A DNA stretch of 64,000 nucleotides from Flavobacterium sp. KS-LB2 (GTDB lineage Bacteria; Bacteroidota; Bacteroidia; Flavobacteriales; Flavobacteriaceae): positions 930,001-994,000 of the forward strand of contig NZ_CP145904.1 of assembly GCF_036895565.1 (NCBI RefSeq). The letters run 5' to 3'. The position numbers were made by a program, and so were the translations under genes. The notes below the pieces were generated by a model that ran no database searches, was not told where the DNA came from, and saw only the letters and a list, made by a program, of their open reading frames with translations. Of the stretch, positions 56,201-64,000 are shown in pieces. Every line of letters begins with the position of its first letter. Position 1 is the stretch's first letter.

Positions 56201-59200
56201 TTAACCCACAGACATTTTAGCTGATTCTTTCCATAGATAATTGGGCATTGGTTCATTTAATTCCCATTTAATATTCATTGGTTTTGAACCCTCAGTTTCT
56301 TTGAAATTTCCTTCGCCGATAAATACATAACCCATTGTGTTACCATTTTCATCATTTGCTTTTTCTCTTATAAAAAGTAAAATCTTTTTCTCATTTTCTA
56401 AATGTTTGACATATGATAAGCCTTTACCTGAATCTGGTCTTGATGAATTCTGACTCTGCCAATGAAATAAAGTTTCACTTATTGCATAATCATCATACAT
56501 TGTGGTAGGAGAAAAATTTTCTTCCGATTTAATTAAATTAATGAAAAGAAGTTCCGTATTTAATTCTTTAACATCTAAAATACCTTCAAGACTCATATAT
56601 TTTTTATCAAAAGTAGTTTTGCCAAATGCTACTGCTATTTGATCTCTGGTATATCGAGCATGAACTTTTAATGGTTGTTTATATGGTAAATCAATATCTA
56701 TTTCTTTGAAGTCAATTCTGTCAATTAAAATCTCTAAAACTTCTATAATTTCTTTTACTAAAACTTTATTTTTTCCAATTTGATTTATACTTTCCTCTAA
56801 AGATGTATAACCTCCCGCATTTTGCCATACATCATAATGCAACATCAACAGCATAATTTTTTCACTTTCGCCATAATCATTTACTTCAATTTTAAATTCT
56901 TTTTTTGCGAGTTTAAGAATAAAATTAAAATAAGTAGTTGAACTTGATGACAGCCATTTTTTACTTATCGCAGAAAGAATTTGCTTTTCATTCAAATTAT
57001 CGAAATTATCAATAACTCCTGCTCTTTCACAAAGCCTTGACCAACTATCTTTTTTATAAATAGCCTCTAATTTAATATTGTATAATTCAATAAAATTCTG
57101 AATTGTTAATGGTAGATTGGTTTGATGTTGATAATTAGTAATTTTAGTAATCAACTGATTTATATTCAGAGTTGTTGCTCTTTTTATATTTTCTAAAACT
57201 GTTTCTTTAGTTTTTTTCTCTAATACTATTGAACAACCTAAAGGTAAGTGCGGAAAATCATCTTCAATTTCTTTTAATACTGAAGTTGTTGTTTTTCCTA
57301 TTAATGCTCTAAATTTATTTTCAAAATCATATTCAGGTCTTGAATTACCAACAAAATCTAAAACAGTCAAACAATCTTTACCTTCTGCTAGACGCAATCC
57401 ACGACCTAATTGTTGTAGAAAAACAGTTAAACTTTCAGTTGGACGAAGAAACAAAACGGTATCTATTTCAGGAATGTCAACACCTTCATTAAAAATATCT
57501 ACGACAAATAAATAATTGAATTCTTTCTTTTTAAATTGTTCTCTTATTTTTTCTCTTTCACTTGAATTTTTACTGGTTAATACTTCAGCTTTTAGGCCTG
57601 CTAGATTAAATTTTTCAGTCATGAAAATTGCATGTTCTACTGTAGCGCAAAATCCTATTGTACGAACATCGTTTATGTCATTCAAATATTTCTCAAGTCC
57701 TTTAATAATTTCTCCAACTCGAATATTATTTTTGGTATACAAACTTGTCAATTCGCTAGCGACATACTTTCCTTTTTCCCATTTTACATTCGTTAAATCA
57801 ATACTATCAGTAATTCCAAAATATTGAAACGGTGATAATAATTTTTTATTTAAAGCTTCCGGAAGTCTTATTTCGGCTGCTATTCGACCACAAAAATCAT
57901 CTAATATATTTTCTCCATCCATTCTCTCAGGAGTAGCTGTTAATCCCAACAATACCTTTGGTTTAAAATAATTTAATATTGGTCTATAAGTAGATGCAGA
58001 GATATGATGAACTTCATCAACGATTATAAAATCATAATATTCTGCTGAAAGATTTATGTTTTTTAGTCTATTATTTAAGGTTTGAACTGATGCAAAAACA
58101 TATTCATTGCTTGTTGGTTCCAATCCATCTACCCATAATTCGCCAAAATTATTATCTTTTAGTACGCCCTGAAAAGTAGCTTTAGCTTGTTGTAATATTT
58201 CTTTTCGATGTGCTACAAATAGTAGTCTTTTCGATTTGTTATTTGTCTTGAAACTTTTATAATCAAATGCAGAAATGACTGTTTTTCCAGTTCCAGTTGC
58301 AGCAACTAACAAATTCTTAAATCTATTATGAATTGTTCTTTCAACTTCTAATTTTTCAAGTATTTCTTGTTGATAATGAAATGGTTTTATATCAAAGAAA
58401 TTAATATTTGGAGCGTATTCTTTGGAGAATCTACCATCTTTTAATGCTTTAACTAATTTTTCCGCATCTTTATTTTTGTCAAATAATTCAAATTCTGAAT
58501 TTTGCCAATATGCTTCAAATGTTTTTCTGAATTTATCAATTATGTGACTAACTTCCTTTGTAGTGATTTTTAAATTCCATTCTAAACCATCTGTTAAAGC
58601 GGAACGAGAAAAATTAGACGAACCAATATAACCAGTATGAAAACCTGTGTTTCTCTCAAATAAATAAGCTTTTGCATGCAATCTTTCATTTCCGGTATTA
58701 TACGAAATTTTAACTTCTGTGTTTTCTAATGAAGATAAAAGTTCAACAGCTTTTGCATCTGTCGCACCAATATAAGTTGTTGTTATAACTCTGAGCTTTC
58801 CGCCTCTGTTAGTAAACTCTCTAAGTTCTTTTTCTAATATTCTAATTCCCTTCCATTTTATGAACGAAACTAATAAATCGATTTTATCAGATGACAAAAT
58901 TTCCTTTCTCAGCTCACTTTCGAGAGTTGTTCCTGAATTTCCTCCTGTAAAAAGTTCACTATGAATCAATCTAGTGTAAGGCGTTATTTCTTTAAGATGT
59001 AAATCTAAATTTGTGAAATGAGCATCAACTTTGGTAAAAACTGCTTTTAATATTTTACCCTCAGTTTCAATTAAGTCATCTTTAAACTCTTCCTTTCTTA
59101 ATTCATCTTTTAAAAATAAAATGATTTTATTGGCAATTTCAATTTGGTTTTCCAAAATATTTTCGCCTTTAATCAAGGTAAAAGCATGTTGAATTGTTTT

Positions 59201-59341
59201 TCCAATATGTGCGGATAATAATTGTGCAGCTTCTGCTTTATCAATTGAAGTAGTTTTTACTTGAAAAGTGTTTTTATCTAATTCACTTAACTTAATACTT
59301 ATAAGTTTAGTTACTAATTCTTCATACAAACCTTGATTCAT
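56201..59341 (-). CDS. PLD nuclease - DEAD/DEAH helicase - DUF3427 protein
   Basis: A 1046-residue soluble protein with three parts. N-terminal phospholipase-D-like nuclease (about 125-285) with one HxK motif, RLHAKAYLFE, then IGSSNFSRSAL; it has one catalytic half, so it would need to dimerise. Superfamily II helicase (about 318-680): motif I AATGTGKTVIS, motif II IIVDEVHH, motif III LTATPERMDG, motif VI QQLGRGLRL. DUF3427-like C-terminal part (about 690-1046) of unknown function. Such proteins are patchily distributed in bacteria and often lie in variable regions, and several antiphage systems combine PLD nucleases and helicases. Its start overlaps the Nudix stop (ATGA), so the two are one translation unit. 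Surroundings suggest insertion at the carB end. Defence is inference. Confidence 0.9.
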   Translation of the reverse strand: MNQGLYEELVTKLISIKLSELDKNTFQVKTTSIDKAEAAQLLSAHIGKTIQHAFTLIKGENILENQIEIANKIILFLKDELRKEEFKDDLIETEGKILKAVFTKVDAHFTNLDLHLKEITPYTRLIHSELFTGGNSGTTLESELRKEILSSDKIDLLVSFIKWKGIRILEKELREFTNRGGKLRVITTTYIGATDAKAVELLSSLENTEVKISYNTGNERLHAKAYLFERNTGFHTGYIGSSNFSRSALTDGLEWNLKITTKEVSHIIDKFRKTFEAYWQNSEFELFDKNKDAEKLVKALKDGRFSKEYAPNINFFDIKPFHYQQEILEKLEVERTIHNRFKNLLVAATGTGKTVISAFDYKSFKTNNKSKRLLFVAHRKEILQQAKATFQGVLKDNNFGELWVDGLEPTSNEYVFASVQTLNNRLKNINLSAEYYDFIIVDEVHHISASTYRPILNYFKPKVLLGLTATPERMDGENILDDFCGRIAAEIRLPEALNKKLLSPFQYFGITDSIDLTNVKWEKGKYVASELTSLYTKNNIRVGEIIKGLEKYLNDINDVRTIGFCATVEHAIFMTEKFNLAGLKAEVLTSKNSSEREKIREQFKKKEFNYLFVVDIFNEGVDIPEIDTVLFLRPTESLTVFLQQLGRGLRLAEGKDCLTVLDFVGNSRPEYDFENKFRALIGKTTTSVLKEIEDDFPHLPLGCSIVLEKKTKETVLENIKRATTLNINQLITKITNYQHQTNLPLTIQNFIELYNIKLEAIYKKDSWSRLCERAGVIDNFDNLNEKQILSAISKKWLSSSSTTYFNFILKLAKKEFKIEVNDYGESEKIMLLMLHYDVWQNAGGYTSLEESINQIGKNKVLVKEIIEVLEILIDRIDFKEIDIDLPYKQPLKVHARYTRDQIAVAFGKTTFDKKYMSLEGILDVKELNTELLFINLIKSEENFSPTTMYDDYAISETLFHWQSQNSSRPDSGKGLSYVKHLENEKKILLFIREKANDENGNTMGYVFIGEGNFKETEGSKPMNIKWELNEPMPNYLWKESAKMSVG

Positions 59342-59739
59342 AATTCTAATTTTAATAATTCTTCAACAATTGGTTTATCTGCTTCGGCCCAATCTAAATC
59401 TTTAAGTTCCCATACATTTAATAACTTAAATTTTTTATGTTCAGCAAGTTTTATCTCACCTGAAACAAAATTTGCTAAAAAAGGAATCAACTTGATTTGA
59501 AAAATTCCGTAGTCATAAATACTATCTGAAAGTTTTTTAATAATTTCAATTTCAATATTTATTTCTTCAACTATTTCTCTTTTTATAGAATCAATTTCAC
59601 TTTCTTTTTTTTCTAATTTACCTCCGGGAAATTCCCATTTCAATGGTAGTTTCATTTTTTCACTTCTTTGTGTAACTAGAATTTTTTGGTCAAAAAAAAT
59701 GATGGCGCAGGTTACTTTAATAGGTTCTTCGTCTAGCAT
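59338..59739 (-). CDS. Nudix (MutT-like) NTP pyrophosphohydrolase
   Basis: A 133-residue Nudix hydrolase. The Nudix box can be read from FPGGKLEKKESEIDSIKREI on to VEEINI: GX5E, X7, REUXEE are all present, but the Gly before the last hydrophobic residue is Asn (EEINI). The start VTCAIIFFDQKILVTQRSE and the WEFPGGK segment resemble MutT/CTP-pyrophosphohydrolase-type members that clean damaged or modified nucleoside triphosphates. Its stop overlaps the helicase start by four bases (59338-59341). Operon and pairing with a nuclease-helicase suggest either nucleotide signalling or removal of a modified nucleotide; neither is shown. Confidence 0.88.
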   Translation of the reverse strand: MLDEEPIKVTCAIIFFDQKILVTQRSEKMKLPLKWEFPGGKLEKKESEIDSIKREIVEEINIEIEIIKKLSDSIYDYGIFQIKLIPFLANFVSGEIKLAEHKKFKLLNVWELKDLDWAEADKPIVEELLKLEL

Positions 59740-59825
59740 ATTTCACTTTTTATTAAGTTCCAATATTACAAAATCCAACCCTCATTAAAATACGAAAAAC
59801 CATAAATTAGGAAATTTAATATAAA

Positions 59826-59855
59826 AAAAGTGGAAACGCTACATTTCCACTTTTT
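59826..59855 (-). terminator. terminator after the dienelactone hydrolase gene
   Basis: AAAAGTGGAAA (59826-59836) with TTTCCACTTTT (59844-59854) forms an 11-bp stem with a 7-base loop; A- and T-runs make it work in both directions. It isolates the Nudix-helicase unit from the hydrolase message. Confidence 0.8.
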
Positions 59856-59872
59856 CATCAAACCGTATGATT

Positions 59873-60766
59873 TTACTTCTTTTTGAGTTCCTTTTTAAAA
59901 AAATCTATGGTTCTTGTCCAGGATAAAGTAGCTGCTTTTTCATCATAACGCGGCGTGGTGTTGTTATGAAAACCATGATTTACTCCTTCATAAAAATAAG
60001 CGATATGTTGTACCTTGTTCTTTTTAAGGATGGCTTCATAAGCAGGCCAACCTTCGTTTACACGAGTATCTAGGCTGGCATATTGGGCTAGGATAGGGGT
60101 TTTTATAAGTTCGGCTTCGGCAGCTGTGGGTTGGCCTCCATAATACGGAACGGCAGCGCCCAAAGTTGGGATTTTTACCGCCATCATATTCGCAATCCAA
60201 CCTCCAAAGCAAAATCCTACTACGCCTATGTGTCCGTTGCAATCTTTGTGTGCTTTAAGGTAGTTGTAGGCTGCAATAAAGTCTTCGAGCATTTCCTCTC
60301 GGGTTCGTTTTTTTTGCAATTCGCGCCCTGCATCATCATTTCCGGGATAACCGCCCAGTGGCGATAATGCATCGGGTGCCAAAGTGATGAATCCTTCCAC
60401 AGCAGCTCTTCGGCCTACATCTTCGATATACGGATTCAGTCCGCGGTTTTCATGTACCACTATGATTCCAGGTAATTTCTTTTTGCTTCCAATGGGTTGG
60501 GATAAGAGTCCTTTGATTGTTCCGCCACCTTTGGGAGAATCATAAGTGATGAATTCTGATTTTAACCTTGGATCATCGGGCTGAATCAAAATAGAATCGA
60601 TATAATTAGGCGTCATAAAACTCAACAGGGAAGGCAAAGTAAGCGTTCCTACAGCAAATAAAGATAGTTTTTCTACAAAGGCGCGGCGGTCAATTTTATT
60701 GTGGGCGTAATCATCGTATAAGTCAAATACTTCTTGGCTGATGTCTTCTTTGGTTATTTTTTTCAT
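59873..60766 (-). CDS. dienelactone hydrolase family protein, secreted
   Basis: A 297-residue hydrolase. N-terminal part with a twin-arginine-like signal (DRRAFVEKLSLFAVGTLTLP, about 28-47), so it may be exported folded. The catalytic triad is Cys in GVVGFCFGGW, Asp in SLDTRVN and His in GVNHGFHN (about residues 182, 233 and 265), as in dienelactone hydrolase and YghX-like proteins. The cap region PDALSPLGGYPGNDDAGREL is typical. It is in the segment between carB and the carB remnant, with a terminator separating it from the Nudix gene. The natural substrate is unknown. Confidence 0.88.
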   Translation of the reverse strand: MKKITKEDISQEVFDLYDDYAHNKIDRRAFVEKLSLFAVGTLTLPSLLSFMTPNYIDSILIQPDDPRLKSEFITYDSPKGGGTIKGLLSQPIGSKKKLPGIIVVHENRGLNPYIEDVGRRAAVEGFITLAPDALSPLGGYPGNDDAGRELQKKRTREEMLEDFIAAYNYLKAHKDCNGHIGVVGFCFGGWIANMMAVKIPTLGAAVPYYGGQPTAAEAELIKTPILAQYASLDTRVNEGWPAYEAILKKNKVQHIAYFYEGVNHGFHNNTTPRYDEKAATLSWTRTIDFFKKELKKK

Positions 60767-60800
60767 AATATTTTTTTTGATGCTACTAATTTAAGAAAAA

Positions 60801-60925
60801 AAGCAACGCTTTTCTCTTTTAGCAAAGTGCATATTGGAAATAAAACTAGGAACATAAATGAAATCAACAGCTGAAAGTATCTTGCTTATTTGAAAAGAAC
60901 TAATGCTACGCCAGACCTAAGATGT
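60801..60925 (+). pseudogene. decayed direct copy of the carB 3' end
   Basis: This intergenic stretch aligns with the last part of carB (about 55965-56112) in the same orientation and order. Strong blocks: TTCTCTTTTAG (60813-60823 versus 55977-55987); TAGGAACATAAATGAAATCA through CTTATT (60847-60890), which in carB is TAGGACCAGAAATGAAATCA through TTTATT; TACGCCAGA...ATGTATT (60907-60928) versus TACTCCAGA...ATGTATT. Read in frame, the middle block gives MKSTAESILLI against carB MKSTGESILFI, but two in-frame stops (TAA, TGA) and indels break it. Differences fall mostly at third positions, so it was once coding. It lies 34 bases past the dienelactone hydrolase start. Confidence 0.75.
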
Positions 60926-61009
60926 ATTGTATAGTATATAAACTTGAATTAGTATCCGTGAAAAAAGTTCATGAAGGACGCATTTTTATTGGTTGGATTT
61001 AAAAACAAT

Positions 61010-61450
61010 CTAATTTTTTAATATGATTCTCATGTGGTAGTGTTGCATGCCTACTTCCATAAAAGGCGTGTCATAAATTTTAAAGCCTAAGTTCAAATAA
61101 AAAGGTACGGCAGTAGCTCTGGCGTGGCAAACTACTTCATTTATCTTATGGGATTTACAAAACGACAGCAATTGAATCACTAATAGTTTACCGATTCCTT
61201 TTCCCTGCTGATTGGTTTCTACGGCCATTTGCATTAATTGCGTTTTGGTTTGTTCCTCGTCTAATGGAACCAAAACTACGCATCCAATAACGGTATCATT
61301 TTCGATAGCTACAAAATGCCATGCTTTTTCATCGTGCATTTCCCAAGCATGGTCAGCAATACCAATGGGTCTCAGTAAAATTTGGTTTCTTAATTGCCTT
61401 TCTAGTTGGTAATATGGATTTGTTGTATGGATTAACTGGACTGAAATCAT
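61010..61450 (-). CDS. GNAT family N-acetyltransferase
   Basis: A 146-residue soluble acetyltransferase. The acetyl-CoA-binding motif is QQGKGIGKLLV (about 81-91), preceded by the LMQMAVETNQ strand and followed by the ARATAVPFYLNLGF segment typical of the family. Members acetylate amines of proteins, metabolites or drugs; no substrate can be read from this sequence. It stands between the carB remnant and the broken PhnB-like gene, on the same strand as the latter. Confidence 0.88.
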   Translation of the reverse strand: MISVQLIHTTNPYYQLERQLRNQILLRPIGIADHAWEMHDEKAWHFVAIENDTVIGCVVLVPLDEEQTKTQLMQMAVETNQQGKGIGKLLVIQLLSFCKSHKINEVVCHARATAVPFYLNLGFKIYDTPFMEVGMQHYHMRIILKN

Positions 61451-61585
61451 TTTTTATAGGGTGTTTTGAATATTGTGTTTCCTAGGCCAAATATATAAAA
61501 TTAGGCATCTAAATGTTAGATTTACTGCCCAAGTAAATGTTCTGTCAGTCACTTAAAAACAATGTCGTTTTAGGGTTTTAATTAG

Positions 61586-62023
61586 TTATTCTTCCTCATT
61601 TTTTTCAAAATTAACCATCCAGTTTATACCAAATTTATCAATAAATGTTCCAAAATAGCCACCCCAAAAAGCATCTTCCATAGGCATTATAACTTTTCCG
61701 CCAGCTGAAAGAGCAAGGTATATTGCATCAGCTTCGGCTCTACTTTCGGCATTGATGGAAAGTGAAAAATTATTTCCGTAAATGGTTTTTGCCCCAAAGG
61801 ATTCAAAACTATCACTTCCCATTAGAGCTGTTTCATTACTGATGGGCAGGGAAACATGCATTATTTTTTCTACATCTGCTGGAGGACGGGATTTACCATC
61901 AGGCATTGGCATTTCCTTGAATCTTCCAAAATAAGAAAATGAACCACCAAAAACGGATTTATAAAATAGAAATGCTTATTCGCAATTTCCATTAAAAGTG
62001 ATATATGAATTTACGGTTAACAT
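61586..62023 (-). pseudogene. PhnB-like VOC protein gene with premature stop
   Basis: The full frame starts at ATG 62023: MLTVNSYITFNGNCE, then TAA (61976-61978), then continues without a break as AFLFYKSVFGGSFSYFGRFK and onward to the stop at 61586. The family pattern at this spot is NGNCEEAFxFYKSVFGG, so a single change (GAA to TAA at codon 16) explains the stop. The remaining 108-residue frame from ATG 61912 lacks the first strands of the vicinal oxygen chelate fold and would hardly fold. VOC/PhnB-like proteins often bind metals or small antibiotics and aromatic compounds; none is known for this group. A sequencing error or read-through would also explain it. Confidence 0.82.
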
Positions 62024-62072
62024 GATAGTCGTGTGTTAGGATGGTTTGCTTTTTTTATAAGTGGTGAGTCAA

Positions 62073-62720
62073 TTATTCCGCGTCTTTTGTTGTTAAATAC
62101 CTTTTGTACCAGGCTATTGCTGCTTCAGCTACTTCAAGTAATGTTCCGGGTTCTTCAAAAAGATGGGTGGCTCCTGGAATTATTTTAATCTCCTTTACTG
62201 ATGCTAATGCATCAAAGGCCATTTTATTCATTCCAATTACGGGAACATCAAGTCCTCCAACTAGTAACAGCGTTGGAGCAGTTACTTGTGGTAATACGCT
62301 AATGGCTAAGTCTGGGCGACCTCCGCGGGAAACTACGGCTTTAATTTTTGTTTTGAAATAAGCGGCAGCCCGCAACGCCGATGCGGCTCCTGTACTGGCT
62401 CCAAAATACCCTATTGCTAAACCAGTAGTGCTTTTATGATCAAGCACCCATTGGGTAGTTTCAATCAGTCGATCACTTAATAAATCAATATTAAATCGGT
62501 TTTCATACAGATCATCTTCTTCGCTAGTGAGTAAGTCAAAAAGTAATGTGCCAATGTTTTGTTTTTGAATCAACTCGGCCACCATTCTGTTTCGGGGACT
62601 GAATCTGCTACTGCCACTTCCGTGAGAGAAAATAACGATTCCTCGAGGATTTTTAGGGAGTATCAATTCACCTTGTAAGGTGACAGTTGATAGTGGGATA
62701 GTTAGATCTAATTTTTCCAT
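62073..62720 (-). CDS. alpha/beta hydrolase (dienelactone hydrolase-like)
   Basis: A 215-residue cytosolic hydrolase. Nucleophile Ser in GYFGASTGAASAL (about 104-116), Asp in VGGLDVPVIG and His in GATHLFEE. The N-terminal FSHGSGSSRFSPRNR loop is a family mark. It lies 40 bases after the phosphoribosyltransferase stop on the same strand. In many bacteria this hydrolase type and a PRTase occur as one fused protein or adjacent pair, which suggests joint function on an unknown phosphoribosylated compound. Confidence 0.87.
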   Translation of the reverse strand: MEKLDLTIPLSTVTLQGELILPKNPRGIVIFSHGSGSSRFSPRNRMVAELIQKQNIGTLLFDLLTSEEDDLYENRFNIDLLSDRLIETTQWVLDHKSTTGLAIGYFGASTGAASALRAAAYFKTKIKAVVSRGGRPDLAISVLPQVTAPTLLLVGGLDVPVIGMNKMAFDALASVKEIKIIPGATHLFEEPGTLLEVAEAAIAWYKRYLTTKDAE

Positions 62721-62760
62721 TATTTCAAATTTTAAATAGGAAACGGTATCTTAAATTGCA

Positions 62761-63396
62761 TTATTCATTACGCACGGGAAGGCGCAACAATTGTTGTACT
62801 TCCTCATCTTCCACTTGATTGAATTCTTCATAAAACGCGCCGACACCTCTAAAGTATTTAGGCGCTATGAGATAGATAAATTCATCGGTGTTTCTTTCAA
62901 ATACAGCCATGTTATCAAAAGGGATTACTGGTGTGGCCACAATTATTTTTGCAGGATTTTTTTTTCGGAGCATTTGGATACTGGCAAGCAACGTGTTTCC
63001 TGTAGCAATGCCATCGTCTACTAAAATTATATTTTTTCCTTTTACATCTAGCGGTTTTCTTTCGCCCATGTACCGTTGATATTGGTGTTGCATTAATTTT
63101 TGCAACCGCATAATTTCATCGTCGATGTACTTTTTAGGGATATTTGGATGCGCATCAAGAATCACAGCATCAGATGAGACGGCACCAATTGCAAATTCTG
63201 AATTGTTAGGATGTCCTATTTTTTTGGAAAGAACAATGTCTAAAGGAAGATGTAAACTTTTAGCAATTACATATCCTACTGGTACTCCACCTCGAGGAAC
63301 CGCAAGTACTATAGAATTGCTATCCTGGTATTTTTTAAGTTTTTCCGAAAGCAATAATCCCGCCTCAATTCTATCTTTTAATAGCTCGTTATACAT
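62761..63396 (-). CDS. phosphoribosyltransferase family protein
   Basis: A 211-residue type I phosphoribosyltransferase fold. The PRPP-binding signature is IILVDDGIATGNTLLA (about 128-143), and the flexible loop region LAVPRGGVPVGYVIAKSLHL (about 32-51) is typical for the group. No purine- or pyrimidine-specific hood is recognisable, so the base or acceptor is unknown. Its partner, an alpha/beta hydrolase, follows 40 bases downstream. The coding start ATG 63396 lies in a 288-base gap facing the K+ channel gene. Confidence 0.88.
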   Translation of the reverse strand: MYNELLKDRIEAGLLLSEKLKKYQDSNSIVLAVPRGGVPVGYVIAKSLHLPLDIVLSKKIGHPNNSEFAIGAVSSDAVILDAHPNIPKKYIDDEIMRLQKLMQHQYQRYMGERKPLDVKGKNIILVDDGIATGNTLLASIQMLRKKNPAKIIVATPVIPFDNMAVFERNTDEFIYLIAPKYFRGVGAFYEEFNQVEDEEVQQLLRLPVRNE

Positions 63397-63684
63397 CTTT
63401 TAAAGGTTTGATTAAAAAAAATGAAATTACATATAAATGTACTGATTTTCAGTCTATTAATATTGTTTTTTTGTTGTTTTAGTGTCAAAATTATCAATTA
63501 GACAATCATAAAGTGCTGGTGAAGGAACGCTGATAGCAAAATAAAAGCGGGGTATTATTAAAGTGCACAGAGCGCTGGGAAATCAAGCGGTACTTTAGCA
63601 AGAATTCATAGGATGTGCAACATCACATCTGAGGGATAAAGGATTTTTTTGCTATTTTTACTTCGGAACAACTGAATAACAATA

Positions 63685-64000
63685 ATGAAGAAAATAAATT
63701 CAAAAGCAAAGTCAGATTCAAATACTGGTTTTGGGGTAAATGCCAATAACTACGGTGGACGTTTTGTGAATAAAAACGGAAAAGCGAATGTAGAGAAACG
63801 AGGCATGCACTTGCTACATCGCATTAGTTGGTACCATACCATGATTGATTTGCCAAGATGGAAATTCATGTCGATTCTGCTATTGTTTTATGTGGGTATG
63901 AATTTTTTGTTTGCGCTACTGTACTATGCCATTGGAATCGAAAATCTCAATGGAATTGATTCTTCTGGTTCAAATTGGGTTCAATTTGGTCAAGCCTATT
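63685..64000 (+). CDS. inward-rectifier K+ channel (KirBac-like), 5' part only
   Basis: The first 105 codons are in the window; the gene runs off the right edge. The protein opens with a basic Asn-rich segment (MKKINSKAKSDSNTGFGVNA), then an amphipathic slide helix with WYHTMIDLPRWKF (about 50-62), then the first membrane helix (about 63-87; FYVGMNFLFALLYYAIG). This order matches bacterial Kir channels. The pore helix and selectivity filter are beyond the window. It is transcribed away from the phosphoribosyltransferase gene. Confidence 0.85.
   Translation, partial: MKKINSKAKSDSNTGFGVNANNYGGRFVNKNGKANVEKRGMHLLHRISWYHTMIDLPRWKFMSILLLFYVGMNFLFALLYYAIGIENLNGIDSSGSNWVQFGQAY

Noticed and set aside
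61586..61912. 108-residue VOC protein as an intact gene
   Set aside because: The frame extends upstream through one stop codon with clear family sequence on both sides, so it is better described as a broken longer gene.

Overview
The window looks like the chromosome of a Flavobacterium or a close relative (Bacteroidota, Flavobacteriia). The DNA is AT-rich. Promoters carry the Bacteroidota -7 box TAnnTTTG, often with TTG or TTTG 18-19 bases upstream. The left end encodes a type IX secretion (T9SS) adhesin with its PorP/SprF partner. Family content such as DUF4290, DUF4199, DUF5686, a TonB receptor with a carboxypeptidase-like N-domain, a CarB without its regulatory domain and a 6S RNA next to zapA also fits. 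Most of the window is ordinary core genome.

Left end (1-11.9 kb): this reads as an integrated and now decayed mobile island. A 40-base copy of the 3' half of a CAT-anticodon tRNA lies at the left edge and matches perfectly the intact tRNA at 11830-11906. Just inside the intact tRNA is a frameshifted C-terminal relic of a tyrosine recombinase. The cargo is a two-gene unit: a 2964-residue secreted adhesin (PKD-like block, SprB-repeat block, T9SS type B C-terminal domain) and a PorP/SprF outer-membrane protein. The left flank also has an 11-copy 10-bp tandem array and a 17-bp near-perfect inverted repeat.

Core blocks (12-53 kb): cofactor, translation and DNA genes (aminotransferase IV, AlgH-like, HU, fmt-recQ, a P-loop ATPase), DUF493, DUF4290, murA (Asp replaces the usual active-site Cys), a cation exporter, a DUF5686 outer-membrane protein, aroQ, three paralogous small beta-barrels, xerD and a PAS histidine kinase. 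Then come a coiled-coil protein, zapA, a 6S RNA and rny; M23 peptidase with TonB receptor; a lipoprotein; an MsbA-like ABC transporter, a phosphohexomutase and a glycosyltransferase (with a structured non-coding element in between); rpmE2, a GlmU-like protein, an L,D-transpeptidase-like protein, ABC-F, pirin, a lytic transglycosylase and rpmH. Strong bidirectional hairpin terminators separate most convergent pairs.

Right end (53-64 kb): carB is followed by an opposing two-gene unit, Nudix plus PLD-helicase-DUF3427, which looks like a defence or DNA-processing module, and then a dienelactone hydrolase. Immediately beyond that hydrolase lies a decayed direct copy of the carB 3' end, so the roughly 4.7 kb in between probably arrived by insertion at the carB terminus. 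A PhnB-like gene broken by one nonsense codon, a hydrolase/phosphoribosyltransferase pair and the start of an inward-rectifier K+ channel gene close the window.

Best candidates for something not yet described: the Nudix/PLD-helicase-DUF3427 unit framed by a carB duplication, the tRNA-bounded adhesin island, and the structured element at 42001-42090.
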